NCBI GenBank assembly: GCA_934045905.1 | Contig: OW203762.1 | Location: 15,408,345 to 15,472,344, forward strand | Length of the DNA: 64,000 nucleotides | DNA from: Leuctra nigra | Taxonomy: Eukaryota > Arthropoda > Insecta > Plecoptera > Leuctridae | Direction of reading: 5' to 3' | Shown: piece after piece, positions 1 through 11,817 of the stretch | Numbering within the stretch: the stretch's first letter is position 1 | How the letters are laid out: each line of letters begins with the position of its first letter | Made by a program: the position numbers and the translations under genes | The notes under the pieces: model-generated | The model's input: only the letters and a program-made list of their open reading frames with translations | Told to the model about the DNA's origin: nothing | The model's database searches: none

Positions 1-292
1 CATAATAATTACTATAATCATAATCACTCAACCGTCGTCATTAACCCACTTGAAGAACAACGTGACCTTAAACCCCATTTTAAAAAAAAATTGTTGAAGA
101 GTTTTTTTCTACACAAGAAGATGGGTGGTCTATTTTGCACCAAATCGCGTATAGAAACTAATGAAATGATTACATTTCCTCGGTAAACATTGAAAATATT
201 ATTTCCTAAAAATCTTTCTAACAATTGAACCATATCAAATTACGAAAAACTCTAAAAAACAATTATAAAATCCAATTTATATTGACATAATT

Positions 293-489
293 GAGGGCCG
301 CGACGATAAACCAGGTAACTAACATTTGCTCGCTCAGCGTAAGCCCTACTCTCGACGTATACTTTAATTTCTAACAGATGGAGCCATTTCATAAGATTTA
401 ACATCTGTCAGAAATTAAAGCATACACAACATTGAAAACATGACTTGCTCTGCGCAAGCAATAGCTAAGCAATATCAACGCGGCCCCTC
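293..489. mobile_element. Foldback MITE with ATT target duplication
   Basis: The two ends are inverted copies: GAGGGCCGCG on the left and CGCGGCCCCTC on the right. A second inverted segment lies further in (TTTAATTTCTAACAGATG against CATCTGTCAGAAATTAAA). Both outer ends are bordered by ATT (290-292 and 490-492), which reads as a 3-bp target duplication. There is no coding capacity. The short length, terminal inverted repeats and 3-bp duplication suggest a non-autonomous DNA transposon; the superfamily is not certain. Confidence 0.7.
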
Positions 490-659
490 ATTTGTGTTCA
501 AACTCGTGTCAAACTGAAATGCCCCTATTGTTTCAGCTTTAACACAAGTTGGAAATAAATACTGTTAATTAGTTCGTGTTTATATCAACGTCGACTCAAA
601 AATTTGTTTAACAAATTTCATAAATTGAATGGCTCAAAAAACACCTTTCGATCAATACA

Positions 660-1076
660 TACAAAAATATTTTTTCTTGAAACTACAAGTTCAAAAAACG
701 TTTTCCTACATTTCAACTATATTGAAGTATAACAGACTAATTCAATGTCCTGAAGTTTGACACTCCAGTCCAAGAATGATTTTTCAATTTTATGTCATCA
801 GAGGATGAACAAAACATGGGAGGAATAGAAAAATAATGTCGAATTTGGTTTAAAACTTTTAAAATAGCACACGTTGGTGTTGTTTTCAATTTTTTTCCTG
901 ATAGTATGTTCATATATCTACCATAAGAAAAAAATTCGTTCAAATCGAACGACACAAAAAATAGATCTTCATTATAGCTTAAAAATTACACGATTTTCTT
1001 TTTGCGCCATAAGATAACATGGGGAAGACAAACCCATTTATCTCAGAAACTGGACACGAGAAGTGTTTCATATTTT
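660..1076 (+). repeat. Dispersed repeat, copy 1 (partner near 57.85-58.28 kb)
   Basis: Three blocks recur in the same order, orientation and roughly the same spacing at the far end of the window. Block one (671-735) contains CGTTTTCCTACATTTCAACT. Block two (856-905) contains AGCACACGTTGGTGTTGTTT. Block three (1040-1076) contains GACACGAGAAG. In the other copy they sit at about 57,851, 58,039 and 58,239. The repeat carries no intact reading frame. It could be a remnant of an old transposon; its ends are not clear. Confidence 0.7.
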
Positions 1077-1740
1077 CAGGGATTAGGTTTGGCGGGATTT
1101 TCAATAAGTCACCAAAATTTCAAGCAAATCGGAAACATTGAGGTTATGGTGGTTCTACCTAAAGCACCAAATCGCATCCAAATCGCATCTGAAAACTTCT
1201 GCTACATTTACGCGCACACTATGTGATTGAGCGATGACACATCCTCCCCCACACTCCTGATGAAGTGGAATCAACCCAACTCGCGTCTGAATCACTCTCT
1301 CATCTCACCGCAAATAACTCCGCAGCATCCCAAATTACCGCATCTTCGTTAGACACAGACATTGAGCTATTTGCAGGTAATTCTATTCGCAGCGCGCTCG
1401 TGACATCCCCCTGGCGCTAGTAGACTCGTCTGCCGCTGTGTGGCGCTAACATCGGCTATTGTTATGCAGACAATGGCAGCACGGCGGTTATTATAGTGCG
1501 TTCGAAATTAATGTTGGTATAAGCTACTGTTATGGAGTATGTATGACCTGGTATATGGTTATCGTTGTTGTCTAATCCGTATCATATTCGGACGAACTCG
1601 TAGCTGTGTATATATGTCATTATAGGGCCTAAACAAGATTTTACGTTTAATTATATCATGGAGATATCAGTTTTTGTCTGCAGCAGTTTTTTATGTTCTT
1701 TTTTATGATGATGATTTAAAAAGTGTACTTTTTAGAAAGA
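1077..1740. other. Unique non-coding stretch
   Basis: No gene or repeat recognised. The part at 1380-1460 is GC-richer, with repeated TGGCGCTA strings (1412 and 1441), and could be regulatory. Open frames here are short and unconvincing. Confidence 0.4.
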
Positions 1741-1894
1741 GGCCCGGTCCCTTATTTTCGAGATCGTTCGAGTGCTCGTATAATCGAGTGTGACATCAAA
1801 GTTACGAACGAAATATCAAGTTTATTATTCGGTCTGAAGACGGTCGTGAATACGTATGGAATTTCACTCGAATGGTCTCGAAAATGGGCCCCTG
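1741..1894. mobile_element. MITE, TTTTCGAGA-terminal family, copy 1
   Basis: Imperfect terminal inverted repeats: the left arm reads TATTTTCGAGATCGTTCGAG and the right arm, reverse complemented, reads CATTTTCGAGACCATTCGAG. The interior contains an ATACGTATGGAATTTCACTC segment. Its counterpart CCGTATGGAATTTTACTC lies in the element at 20,148-20,286, so the two are copies of one family. Non-coding. The outer few bases are GC-rich (CCCGG, GGGCCCC) and differ between arms. Confidence 0.65.
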
Positions 1895-1998
1895 CGTAGA
1901 GTGCGCGGTTCATCGAAGTGCTTTTAGTTTCTCTTCACACTACTAGAATTAAAAACAATGAGTAACGCATTATTCCAGTACATTGTTCACCTTGAGCA

Positions 1999-2154
1999 CA
2001 CTAAATAATGCCACAAACTGTGTACATTATGACCTCTAGTACGACCTCAAAGCGTTATAAATACGATAATAGCCGTTATATAAACACTCGTATTTAACGC
2101 TTTGATGTCGTACCAGAGGTATTAATGTACTCCAGTTTGTGGCATTATTTAGTG
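1999..2154. mobile_element. Long foldback MITE
   Basis: A nearly complete inverted repeat with arms of about 68 bases. The left end CACTAAATAATGCCACAAAC is mirrored by GTTTGTGGCATTATTTAGTG on the right, and inner blocks such as CAAAGCGTTA are mirrored by TAACGCTTTG. The central loop is about 20 bases. A transcript would fold into a long hairpin. A similar half-end (GACATTATTTAGTAAATAAG) appears near 20,987 and may be a solo remnant. Confidence 0.75.
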
Positions 2155-4788
2155 CAGTAAGCTTGAACTTTGCGTAATTTGACGGAGAAAAATCATGGAA
2201 TAGAATGTGTGTGCCTCCCCCTCCCCACGCCCACTACTCCCAATTAGTAGAATGTGAGTCCAGTGTGGTTTACCTATCCCAGTTTCCAAAAACTTTTGAA
2301 GTTTTTATAATCGTTTGGTGTAAGTTCAGTTATAGTTTAAGTTGTTTCAGTCCTTTGAGTTCTTATATTTTTATAATGTTATTTGCTGCAGTTAGCTTGT
2401 GTAATGAAATTATACCAAAGGAAATGTAAAGTATGCAAAAATACATAACATGGAGTTTCCCACAAAGCAGTAACTCGGTGTAATTCATTAGTACAGACAA
2501 GACAAACATCATCAAGGCAAAACAAAAGCCGACAAACACAGTGTACACGCGGATTCTCTCTTCTAAATCACAAGAGAATGTTTAGATATACTTTTATTGA
2601 TGTATGACTTCGTAATTGTCAACTTCGTTTAATTCGTAGCAGACATTTTAGTGAATTAATTAGTTAACTTAATATTTTTTTCTTCGAAACTTTGTTGTTC
2701 GCAACTAACAATTTAGTCATGACTTCTTTGACGGTTATTTCCAAGTCTGTTTCTGAAAAGGACAGTTGTAAAACTTCATGATATTTTCGTCTGTGCGCCC
2801 GGCACGTCGTTTTGTAATTCTTAGCATGTTTATATCTTGGCGTGGGTGGAGGTGCCGTGTCGACAGTGTGGAGCTGCCACTCTGGCATGAGTATACATCA
2901 AGAAATATGATATGATTTTTTTACAATACCAACTATTGTATCTGTTTCCAGTAATGTTTTGAAAATCAAATTTGCATAATGCACTATATGGGCCAGAAGT
3001 CCATTTCAATGATTCTGGAGATGAGCTCAGAAAACAGCATTTCTGTGTTAATCCAATCATATTTTTAATGGCGACATGCGAGTTATTGTGATAGAGAATA
3101 CTTCAATATTATTGGATTTATTGACATCCGTCGATGGACAATTGATAGAGGTTCATTACATCACCAAAAGTGTAAAACACAAATTCGAGAAAATTGACTT
3201 CCGCCCTACTACCTCTAAGGTACACAATTTAACAACTGGTTTCAACAATGCATTGAAAACTTTAAATATTGCCTGAATCTTGAAGAAAATAAAATATTTT
3301 AAATATATCGTTAAAAAGTCTTGGTTTATTAGTTAAAATTACTAAACCTTCATGATCAAGTAAACTGTTGATTCCTATCTAGGCATTAGTCCTTCACATA
3401 ACCATCAGTAAATAATTCACTAACTTCATCAGCTATTTCCACGTGAAGAGACGAGAGAGCTCTTAAAAGAAAAGCATTTTTCTCGTTTTTCAGACTCTAG
3501 TTTTGGCAATTTCAACTATCTTTTATCGTATCTCTATCAGTAGCTCAAAAAGCGAAGGTCTTCGCAATGGAATTGCCGTCACGTTTTTACTCCCTCTAAG
3601 TTTCATCAGCCCCAGCAACGACGAAATGGAATTGAAGACGATACCAATCCAAGATTCAAGAAAGTTTTTAATTTATTCCTAAATGAAACCTGGGTGAATA
3701 GCGAAGCACACTTTCAAAACTCTTGGGAGAGCGGCAAAAAATCTCAAGTAATGAATTTGAATATTTTTTGGAACGAAGAGTCAAACTGAATAGAACATTT
3801 AACGAGCTGAGACGTTCTCAAAACTTGGTTCTGAATATAAAATTAGTTCTTAAGAAAGTTTACTTTCGATTTTGGGCTAGAACGTCAGTAGCTCTCTAAG
3901 TGATATAACAGTTTAATTCGCCAAACAAGCCCTTTTTAAGCTGTTACAATCTGAAATAATTTTGTACCGCTGTAAATTAGGCATTCACTTTTACTTCTCT
4001 GCTCACTTCAGAGTCTTATGTCGGAAATTTCCGTTGTTTAAAATTAAAATTCACCATTTGATCTTTTCATAAAATATTTGAAGTAATTTATTTCTGTACG
4101 GTAAAACAAAGCTTCATTGAGGTCAATTAACAAGTTGGTTGAAACAAATTACTTTCTAGAAATTATAATTGAGTATTGACTACATGCAATATTAAAACTC
4201 TTTATAAAAGAATAAATTGACATTTTTTCCGCACATCCGCTTTAAAATACCATAATTATTCCATCTTTGTTGGAAATAAGGTCATAAGTTCAAATGGTAA
4301 TATGACGTAACCTCTTGAATGAAGCAATTCAGTTTGGAACGCATGATATGCAGTTCCGACGATCCTTTAACTAGCTCCAACTCTCTTACTGTATGGTTCT
4401 TATATTAAACAGGTGTACACAATGTTGAAAGCACCAAATTGAATATCAATGTCTTCGGCAATGTATTTTAATATCCCAAGCCAGTTACTTGATCGAATAC
4501 CTGCGTCTAAAGTAGTTGTCCTGTTCAGATGGAGGTGCCGTAATTCCTTAATTCCGGTGTTCCGGGTTCACTTTTTATCGTCATTTTCCTCAAATTGAAA
4601 ATGGAAAATGGAAAAATGAACTCACCAATAGGTCGCGAACACCTCTTTCTTCTTCATCGTCATCTTCAAACACATTTAAAATCAATTTGCTGGGGAATAA
4701 CCTTCTGTTAAATCACCTATACAACCAACAATAAAATATTTAATAAATTTAACTTTAATATTTCATGCTCATTGATATGCGCATCCTT
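2155..4788. other. Unique A+T-rich stretch
   Basis: No recognisable gene. An ATG-initiated frame of 66 codons at 3076-3276 is followed by a possible polyadenylation signal (AATAAA near 3289), but its product resembles nothing known to me and its length is within chance. A short GAAAATGG direct repeat lies near 4595-4615. Confidence 0.4.
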
Positions 4789-5697
4789 TATTTACAAGCA
4801 GTGGCACTGGTCTGGCATGATCTCACAAAGTGTACATCATTTAAGCTGGTATTTGCAAGTAATGGCACTGGTCTGGCATGACCTCACAAAGTGTACATCA
4901 TTTAAGCTGGTATTTGCAAGTAATGGCACTGGTCTGGCATGACCTCACAAAGTGTACATCATTTAAGCTGGTATTTGCAAGTAATGACACTGGTCTGGCA
5001 TGACCTCACAAAGTGTACATCATTTAAGCTGGTATTTGCAAGTAATGGCACTGGTCTGGCATGGCCTCACAAAGTGTACATCATTTAAGCTGGTATTTGC
5101 AACTAATGACACTGGGCTGGCATGACCTCACAGCACGTAAGCTGGTATTGGCAAGTAATGGCACTGCACTGGCATGACCTCACAAAGTGTACATCCTGTA
5201 AGCTGGTATTGGCAAGTAATGACACTGGACTGGCACGACCTGGCACGACCTCACAGCATATAAGCTGGTATTTGCAAGTAATGGCACTGGACTGGCACGA
5301 CCTGGCACGACCTCACAGCACGTAAGCTGGTATTTGCAAGTAATGACACTGGACTGGCATGACCTGGCATGACCTCACAGGACGTAAGCTGGTATTTGCA
5401 AGTAATGGCACTGAACTGGCATGACCTGGCACGACCTCACGGCACGTAAGCTGGTATTTGCAAGTAATGACACTGGACTGGCATGACCTGGCATGACCTC
5501 ACAGGACGTAAGCTGGTATTTGCAAGTAATGGCACTGGACTGGCATGACCTGGCACGACCTCACAGCACGTAAGCTGGTATTTGCAAGTAATGACACTTG
5601 ACTGGCATGACCTCACAAAGTGTACATCCTGTAAGCTGGTATTGGCAAGTAATGGCACTGGACTGGCATGACCTGGCACGACCTCACAGCACGTAAG
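4789..5697. repeat. Minisatellite, about 15 units of 52-62 bp with dimeric higher-order structure
   Basis: Units begin at 4800, 4861, 4922, 4983, 5044, 5105, 5157, 5218, 5280, 5342, 5404, 5466, 5528, 5590 and 5651. The core is AAGCTGGTATTTGCAAGTAA followed by TGGCACTGG. Two unit types are present. The first half has a 61-bp form ending CAAAGTGTACATCATTT. The second half has a mostly 62-bp form with a duplicated TGGCATGACC and a CAGCACG ending. A G/A marker (ATGGCAC against ATGACAC) alternates strictly from the third unit onward. Small frames cross the array on both strands but are a by-product of the repetition. Confidence 0.95.
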
Positions 5698-6329
5698 CCT
5701 GTTAAACCGTGAGTGACAGACCGACTGGGGATTACGGACATAAGACTAGTAATTTGCATGGAGATTGAGCGGGGAATCGATTTGGTCCTCTCATGCCCAC
5801 AGCTTCCCACTTGGTTCCCCTACTCGGCAAGGGCACAAGCGGGAATTATGACGTTTAAAAGAATACCGGGGAAATTATTCATAGATGCCAGACGAGACTT
5901 AGCTATTCCTCGGGAGAGACAAGATAAATGTTCATTTGGATTTCAATCAAAATAGGACAAAGTGGAAGAGGAATTGTATCTGCTGGTTTACCTGAAGGGT
6001 AAAGCAAATGCTTTAGCAGCGTACAGCTGATTTTAAATATAAGCTAGGAAAACCTTTCCAAAGCGCTTTGAAAAGCGATCTGTTTCATTATTGCAATTAA
6101 ATGGTCAGTATTTTATTGATACGTCGAACTTATTTCTTAACATAAACCCTGTCCACTCGGGCTAGGGTTACAACTGTATTACAATACCTATTCCAAAACT
6201 TAGAAACAAAAAATACTATCTTGACCATCTCTGTCACATTTCATACCTCAAAATGTCATCTTCGCAAATTATTTAACAAATATGAATATAAGAATTTTAA
6301 CTTTCAAATAACTTTACCTCGTTTAAAGT
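5698..6329. other. Unique stretch after the minisatellite
   Basis: An 80-codon frame without an ATG start runs from 5713 to 5955 in a less A+T-rich stretch. I do not recognise its product. The rest is A+T-rich with no visible structure. Confidence 0.35.
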
Positions 6330-6376
6330 TTGGTTCATGAAACCAAATGGTTCATGAAACCAAATGGTTCATGAAA
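6330..6376. repeat. Short tandem repeat, 17-bp unit, about 2.7 copies
   Basis: TGGTTCATGAAACCAAA is repeated head to tail. Each unit also contains a small inverted pair (TTGGTTCATGAAACCAA), so the block can fold in several ways. Confidence 0.85.
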
Positions 6377-6635
6377 ATTAATTCCAATAATTGGCAATGC
6401 ACATTAGGCTGTCACAAAACAGCAAATGATTATAGTGTAATTTCTTTTGTAATTTTGATTTCAGCGTCAAGTAAATATGTGTTGTGTACATAGATGTCAT
6501 ATTCTATTAGATAATTAAGCACGATTTGGCTGTCAACAGCCACGATGTTTTGAGTTCTGATGTTAAATGACTGGATCGGTTCTACAATGTTTGTCATTGG
6601 AATAGCAGTGGTTAATTATATAATCTATGGTTCAA

Positions 6636-6691
6636 CCAATCAGATCGCTCGGTGGTGACGTCACTGCCAGTGTATACTTAGTTCAGCCAAT
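6636..6691. promoter_or_regulatory. CCAAT / CRE / CCAAT cluster
   Basis: A CCAATCAG box (6636), a perfect TGACGTCA octamer (6656-6663) and a second CCAAT (6687) fall within 56 bases. This is the arrangement of NF-Y and CREB/ATF sites in many animal promoters. No transcript or first exon can be identified beside it, so promoter function is an inference. Confidence 0.35.
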
Positions 6692-6739
6692 ATTGACCCT
6701 TGCTTTAGTCGCCGGTCAAGGGTTGTAATATGGAATGTT

Positions 6740-8681
6740 CAGCAGAGAGGTCGATGAGTGGGGGAAGCATTGAGGTGGAGAGAAGAAAACTGGCTTACAG
6801 TAAAATCAAAAGTACTTATAGGGGTGTAAAATAAAAAAGTGTGCAGGTAAAAAATATTAAATCATACTTATTAACGTTTGATTACAAAAAAACTTGGATT
6901 ATACATTAATTATATATACAAATTATGGGAAAAGAAACCCGTATTTTATCTCCTTGACTTATTTTTCTGAAAACAAAAGACATAATTCAGAAAGATGACG
7001 GACGACAAATTAATAATCCCCGAATCAACAATAGAAACGAAATAAAAATATTAATCAAACTTATATCATGTTTGCCATACTTTTTAATTATTGAAGGAAA
7101 CGTATACCGCTATAGAAAGCAATTGAATTCGGGATAAGTCAGAAGCGATACACAAAATGAGAAGGTAAAAAATGACTGTTCAAACCCTGAATCAAGATTT
7201 ATATTGATTAGTTTCCTTTTTGAGTAATGTAAAACAATGAACAAAATGTCTTACCAATAAACCGTGAGCCATAAACCATACTGAAAGAGTAACGTAACAA
7301 ATTCCATAAAGTTAAATTGGATTGTCCAACGTGAGTCTTCCAATTTATTATTCAGTTGTTCGTCTTTCAGATAAACTGATAAAAAAAATACTCTTGGAAA
7401 ACAGTAAAATATTTCTCCGTCGTCCTGTCAGGATCTTATCTTTCGTGCCATTAACTCTTGAAACTGCAAACTCCGTGTTTTCCTGAAACAAGCCAAGTGA
7501 ACCATTTATTAACAGAGATGCGAGTACAATTATGATTATGAGGTTTAGTACCTACTTCCGTACAACTTTCAAACTTTAGATGATTCACGACACCTTTCTT
7601 GGATAAACTTTTCATTGCACCGGTTTATAAAAGTTTTGGCTCCAAAGTAGAGTTGTTATTCTTTAAATCCCTGAAATATGAATCTTTCACGATCCAATTA
7701 TGTTCGCCGAAAAGCCCCTCTCATTCTTGGGGCCAGTGAAAGTTTCAATACAGAATTATAATCTAGAGAAAATTTCTATCACCATCGTACTAAAAATACA
7801 GACCTCGTGTTAATTTATGTCTTACGTAAATTTATTGCCTAAAGTCCGCCCAACGAATTCTGGCTTTTGTAAAAATCTTCGGAATAAATCTACTGTTAGC
7901 CAGATTTCTTGGAGACAAACGTTTCATTGGACATTTTCGGCGTTGTAAAGTGATGTATTATATCCTAGAGTGGGCAAATATTTCTGTAACCCCTCATTGT
8001 CTTTACTTTTCTACACTTCATGCGTCACATCACTCCAGCCTCACTCCAATGTCTGCATCTGAAATGGTTTAATGTAGAATAAGCAACATGGTTCGACATC
8101 ATAATGTTAGTTTCATCAGATTGCGTCCTTGATATGATTCTGTCGCGATGTAGTTGACAACGTATGCGTATTGACGGATACAATTTTCTCAAAATTCAAT
8201 CTACATTTTCTCTTCTATGATTCAATTTCGAAGCACGTCACGAAATATTCACAGCGCTCTTTCTTTTTTATTGATGACATTATTCACAACTTCCATACGT
8301 CACGTATATACGCGAGGTTGTAGGAAGAGTCCTCATCATTGCTAGTCATAGGAAAACTATATTTAGATAAATAGCAAATTATTCCAGTTCTATCTTCGGA
8401 TATTTACTGAATACGTTTAAAATATCAGAGTGGCGAGAGTACCAGAGTCAAGTAATTAATCACTGATTACTCGGCATTGACAAAATAAATAAGAGAGGAA
8501 TATGAAACTTATCAAGATGTATTATCGCAAATATTATTATCACTTTTGGGCATTTCCTTACAAGAGTCGTTCCCTGAATAGCATAATAAACAGAAAATCA
8601 TATCTTAATGGCATCAATACTATTAAATAGTGTTATAAATGTTGTGTTATTTCACTCATAATACCTTCAACAATGTATAAA
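6740..8681. other. Unique A+T-rich stretch
   Basis: No gene, long repeat or foldback recognised. All open frames are short. Confidence 0.4.
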
Positions 8682-9017
8682 TTAATATTCGTTTGACCGC
8701 ATAAAGGTTATTTTGATTTTCGTAAAGACCTTATCTCTACGGGTAATAAAAGCATTTGTATTTCTGGAGAACATGTCATGTTCTTCACCGTACGACCAGA
8801 GTTAATAAAAATAAAAATGAACATTTTCAATGTCTTCAAACAACTGTTCATTTATATTTTGAAAAACCTCCGGCGCAGAGGAAATTCCAAAAGGGAGTCG
8901 CAGAAACTTGAAATAAAGAAGGCTTATACCACAGACTTTTTGTAGCGAAGGCAATAACAAGTCTGTGCTTATACCTGCCAAATAGAGTATTAAAGGTACA
9001 GAGGTATGTGCTCTCAT
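8682..9017 (-). pseudogene. Decayed Ty3/gypsy-type reverse transcriptase fragment
   Basis: The minus-strand frame from 9017 contains LRLPFGISSAPEVFQ followed by a NEQLFEDIENV-like segment, which is the characteristic core of Ty3/gypsy reverse transcriptases just before the catalytic loop. At the expected YxDD position the sequence instead reads HFYFY and then a stop codon (8802-8804). After the stop the same frame continues with LWSYGEEHD, corresponding to the conserved tryptophan-glycine and EEHD region downstream of the catalytic loop, and ends at a stop at 8682-8684. The N-terminal RT motifs, RNase H, integrase and LTRs were not found. It is an inactive relic, not a gene. Confidence 0.8.
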
Positions 9018-9831
9018 TGGACAATGGAATTTGTCAATATCCGTATTTCAAGACATTTATAACGTAGTTTTACATCATTATCTAATTTCGGAATATCAAT
9101 CCTTGGATAACCGTAAAACATTTGATATCTGTAATATTGAATGAAATACAAAAGGTTAAAATGCAAAAACAAGATTCAATCTTCACCATTACCAGCTCCA
9201 CCCTTGCGCGGTCGTAGTTCATATTATTCGCCGTGAATAACGATGTTGCGACTAAACGTGAATGAATACCCCTGTCTTTGAATCCTCCACTCGATCCTCT
9301 GCGCCTCCAGCATTCAATCATGCTGCAGTGGCACACACAACGCGAGATGTAATTATAATATGGAGACTTTAGACGCCGACGCCGACGCCGAGTTAATGAT
9401 ATTAGCTGGAAATCTCTGCGCTACCCTCGGGAGGCGGGGGGAGTCGAGAAGTGTTATTCTATATTTGAGATGGAAAATGAGTTTTGATTCAGATGTTACA
9501 TCAGCCTCATTAAGATGAAGGCTCCAAGGGAAACTTTGTATCGAGATGATCCGAGTTATGTTTGCTTTTCTTCGTGCTTCGCAGCGCTGCGGCGGGCGAA
9601 CAGAACTTGATGAATGTGATATCTGGAGATGAGTTTTAAAGAAAGTTTCGTCAATATGTCAAATGGAGCGAGTTGGTGAAATGATAATATTTCTTGAATA
9701 TCAAGATGAATCAGCGAATTAGTTAAGAATCTGTTTGCCACGTACTCCGGTAGTTTCCATCTTTTCGGTTTACAGCATCCACCTCAGAGCACAATGAGAG
9801 GGCATATTTGTTAACAAGAGGCTTGGGGTGA
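9018..9831. other. Unique stretch with GC-richer patches
   Basis: Contains GACGCC in three tandem copies (about 9371-9390) and a perfect 12-bp palindrome CGCAGCGCTGCG (9580-9591). Nothing coding is recognised. Confidence 0.4.
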
Positions 9832-9879
9832 AAAGAACATGTTCTTTCAACTCCAATATCGCCCTATAGCCTATAGGGC
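9832..9879. repeat. Two adjacent perfect palindromes
   Basis: AAAGAACATGTTCTTT (9832-9847) and GCCCTATAGCCTATAGGGC (9861-9879) are both perfect inverted repeats, 13 bases apart. The first contains the dyad GAACATGTTC. No protein that binds there can be named from sequence alone. Confidence 0.7.
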
Positions 9880-11735
9880 AATGCGCTCAAAAACTTCTGT
9901 ATTACATTTCCACATTTTTAAACTAATCTCGCCAGTGAATGATTATGATCACTGAAAGTTGATGCTCTAAGTAGAATGTGAGCCATTAGAGAGCAAAATA
10001 TTAGTTTTCTTTCCCAAACAAATGGCAGCAATAACATATACTATAATAACCGACGCCACAATCAGTATCAAATTGTTCGTTTATTGTGCATTCGAAAAAT
10101 ATTGTTGATGACAACTTAAAATTTCGCACTTTTATAATATTTTAATGTTGACGATTTTAACATGTTAAAATCTTGTCCATGTCAAGAGACTAGGGTCATA
10201 TAATCTATATAATAAGGCTGAATTTTTATGATTTATATTTGCGTTTCTCAACTTTTAAATTTGACCAGTCAGGTTTTAGGGGCTTGAAAGTGACCTCTTG
10301 AAATCGTAACGAAAATAATAGACATCCCAACAAATCGAGCCCATTCATGTATATATTTCATAAAAGTAAATATCACTGCATCATGACAATAAGGTTACAA
10401 CTGAAATTAAATTGACAAATTAAAATTATAAAATATCGTGCGAATCGTTCCGTCATCTAGTTCCGCTTGTTATAGTTTTGATGTCTATATTACTTTCTTT
10501 GTTGGCATGGCTACGTCGCCTTGGCTTTGATCTGTCCAACATTAATTAGCTTTGTTCGCGTTGACATTCGCTCCAACAAATACGTCATCTAATTTGTTAT
10601 TTGAATTACGAACGCGTGAGCGATCGCCATTTTAAAAGCACGAACTTTATCCTATATATTACTCGAATTAACGTTTTCCTTGCAGAGCTTTGCGGCAACA
10701 ACACTTCAAAGCCAGTTATTTAGGCCACATTTTATTCTGGCAAAAACAACTTTATAAAATATTCTTTTTTCCGTTGAAACTTCGTGGGCAAGACTCCAAA
10801 TAAAAAATGTACAAAAAAATACGCCTAAGAAGGCGCATGATACTTCCCGTAAATTTGTTGAAACTCTGAATTTTCCGCGGTACGAGGGACAGTGTAAAGT
10901 GTGAAAATCAGTTTTATTCTAACGTGGATTCGGGCGACGTTGCCAGCGTTTTTGTGCGAGTGTTTTCATTGGGCGATGAATCACGTGGGGCTCCTGGACG
11001 CGAAATGGCGGCGTTGCGTTGAAAGTCGTGAGGAATTGCGTTATTTTACAAGTAGAAATGCAGAATGTTATTTTATGGTTGGAACTGTGAGCTTTGAATT
11101 CGGCCACAGTTATTTGTAAAAGCGAATTAGACAATTATGTTACGGTCAGTACGTCAACATGCAAGCGAAATATGATTTTGAGCATTATTCACAGTGTGTA
11201 TGACCCAAATATCATAAATTCATAAAAGTTGCCTTAATTATTATGAAATATTTCATAAAATTTAGCTTAGTTCACACATCCTACCTTTTTCTTCTTCACA
11301 TGAAACAATGTACGGAGATTGTGGAGAATCAGGGAATAGAATCAAGTGAAGAGATACAGATTTTTTTGGGCCCGATTTTATCATTCTTTGATTAAGCGTT
11401 AACCACCGATTAACAGAAAAAATAAAGATTGCACAACAACAATAAAATATCCAATACTTCGTCACAGTTGATTAAACCGGGCCTTAAAATCAATTTTCTA
11501 ACGCTCAGTTAAATCATTGACAAGCGCTTTTTTGTCTGGGATTCGTAACTCTGTTTGCGATTTGTGCCGACAAAGAGCGCCGCCGCGTCTTATCGTAATA
11601 TACCAAGGTCAACTTTCCGCTTTACAAAATTGTAGGAAAACCTGACACAGTACAACAATAATATGCTTCGTTTGCTGTCGTTTTTAAATGTAATGAACAT
11701 AATTCATAGATTGTCTTGATAAAGCTAGAATCTGG
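9880..11735. other. Unique A+T-rich stretch
   Basis: No gene recognised. 10,880-11,110 is slightly GC-richer and open on both strands for about 70 codons, without recognisable product. No repeats seen. Confidence 0.35.
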
Positions 11736-11817
11736 TAAAGAATTGGGGCCGGCCTTAAATAATCTAAATACAATAGTATTGATTAAATCTTACTTTGTAA
11801 TGGCCGCAATTCTTTAT
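11736..11817. mobile_element. Small foldback MITE
   Basis: Terminal inverted repeats TAAAGAATTGGGGCCG on the left and GGCCGCAATTCTTTA on the right, about 82 bp overall. Inner segments AATCTAAATAC and GTATTGATTAAATCTTA are also roughly complementary. Non-coding. Confidence 0.6.

Noticed and set aside
3076..3276. 66-codon frame followed by AATAAA
   Set aside because: Too short to separate from chance, and AATAAA is frequent in A+T-rich DNA.
4789..5697. CRISPR-like array
   Set aside because: Units are contiguous head-to-tail copies without unique spacers, in eukaryotic DNA.
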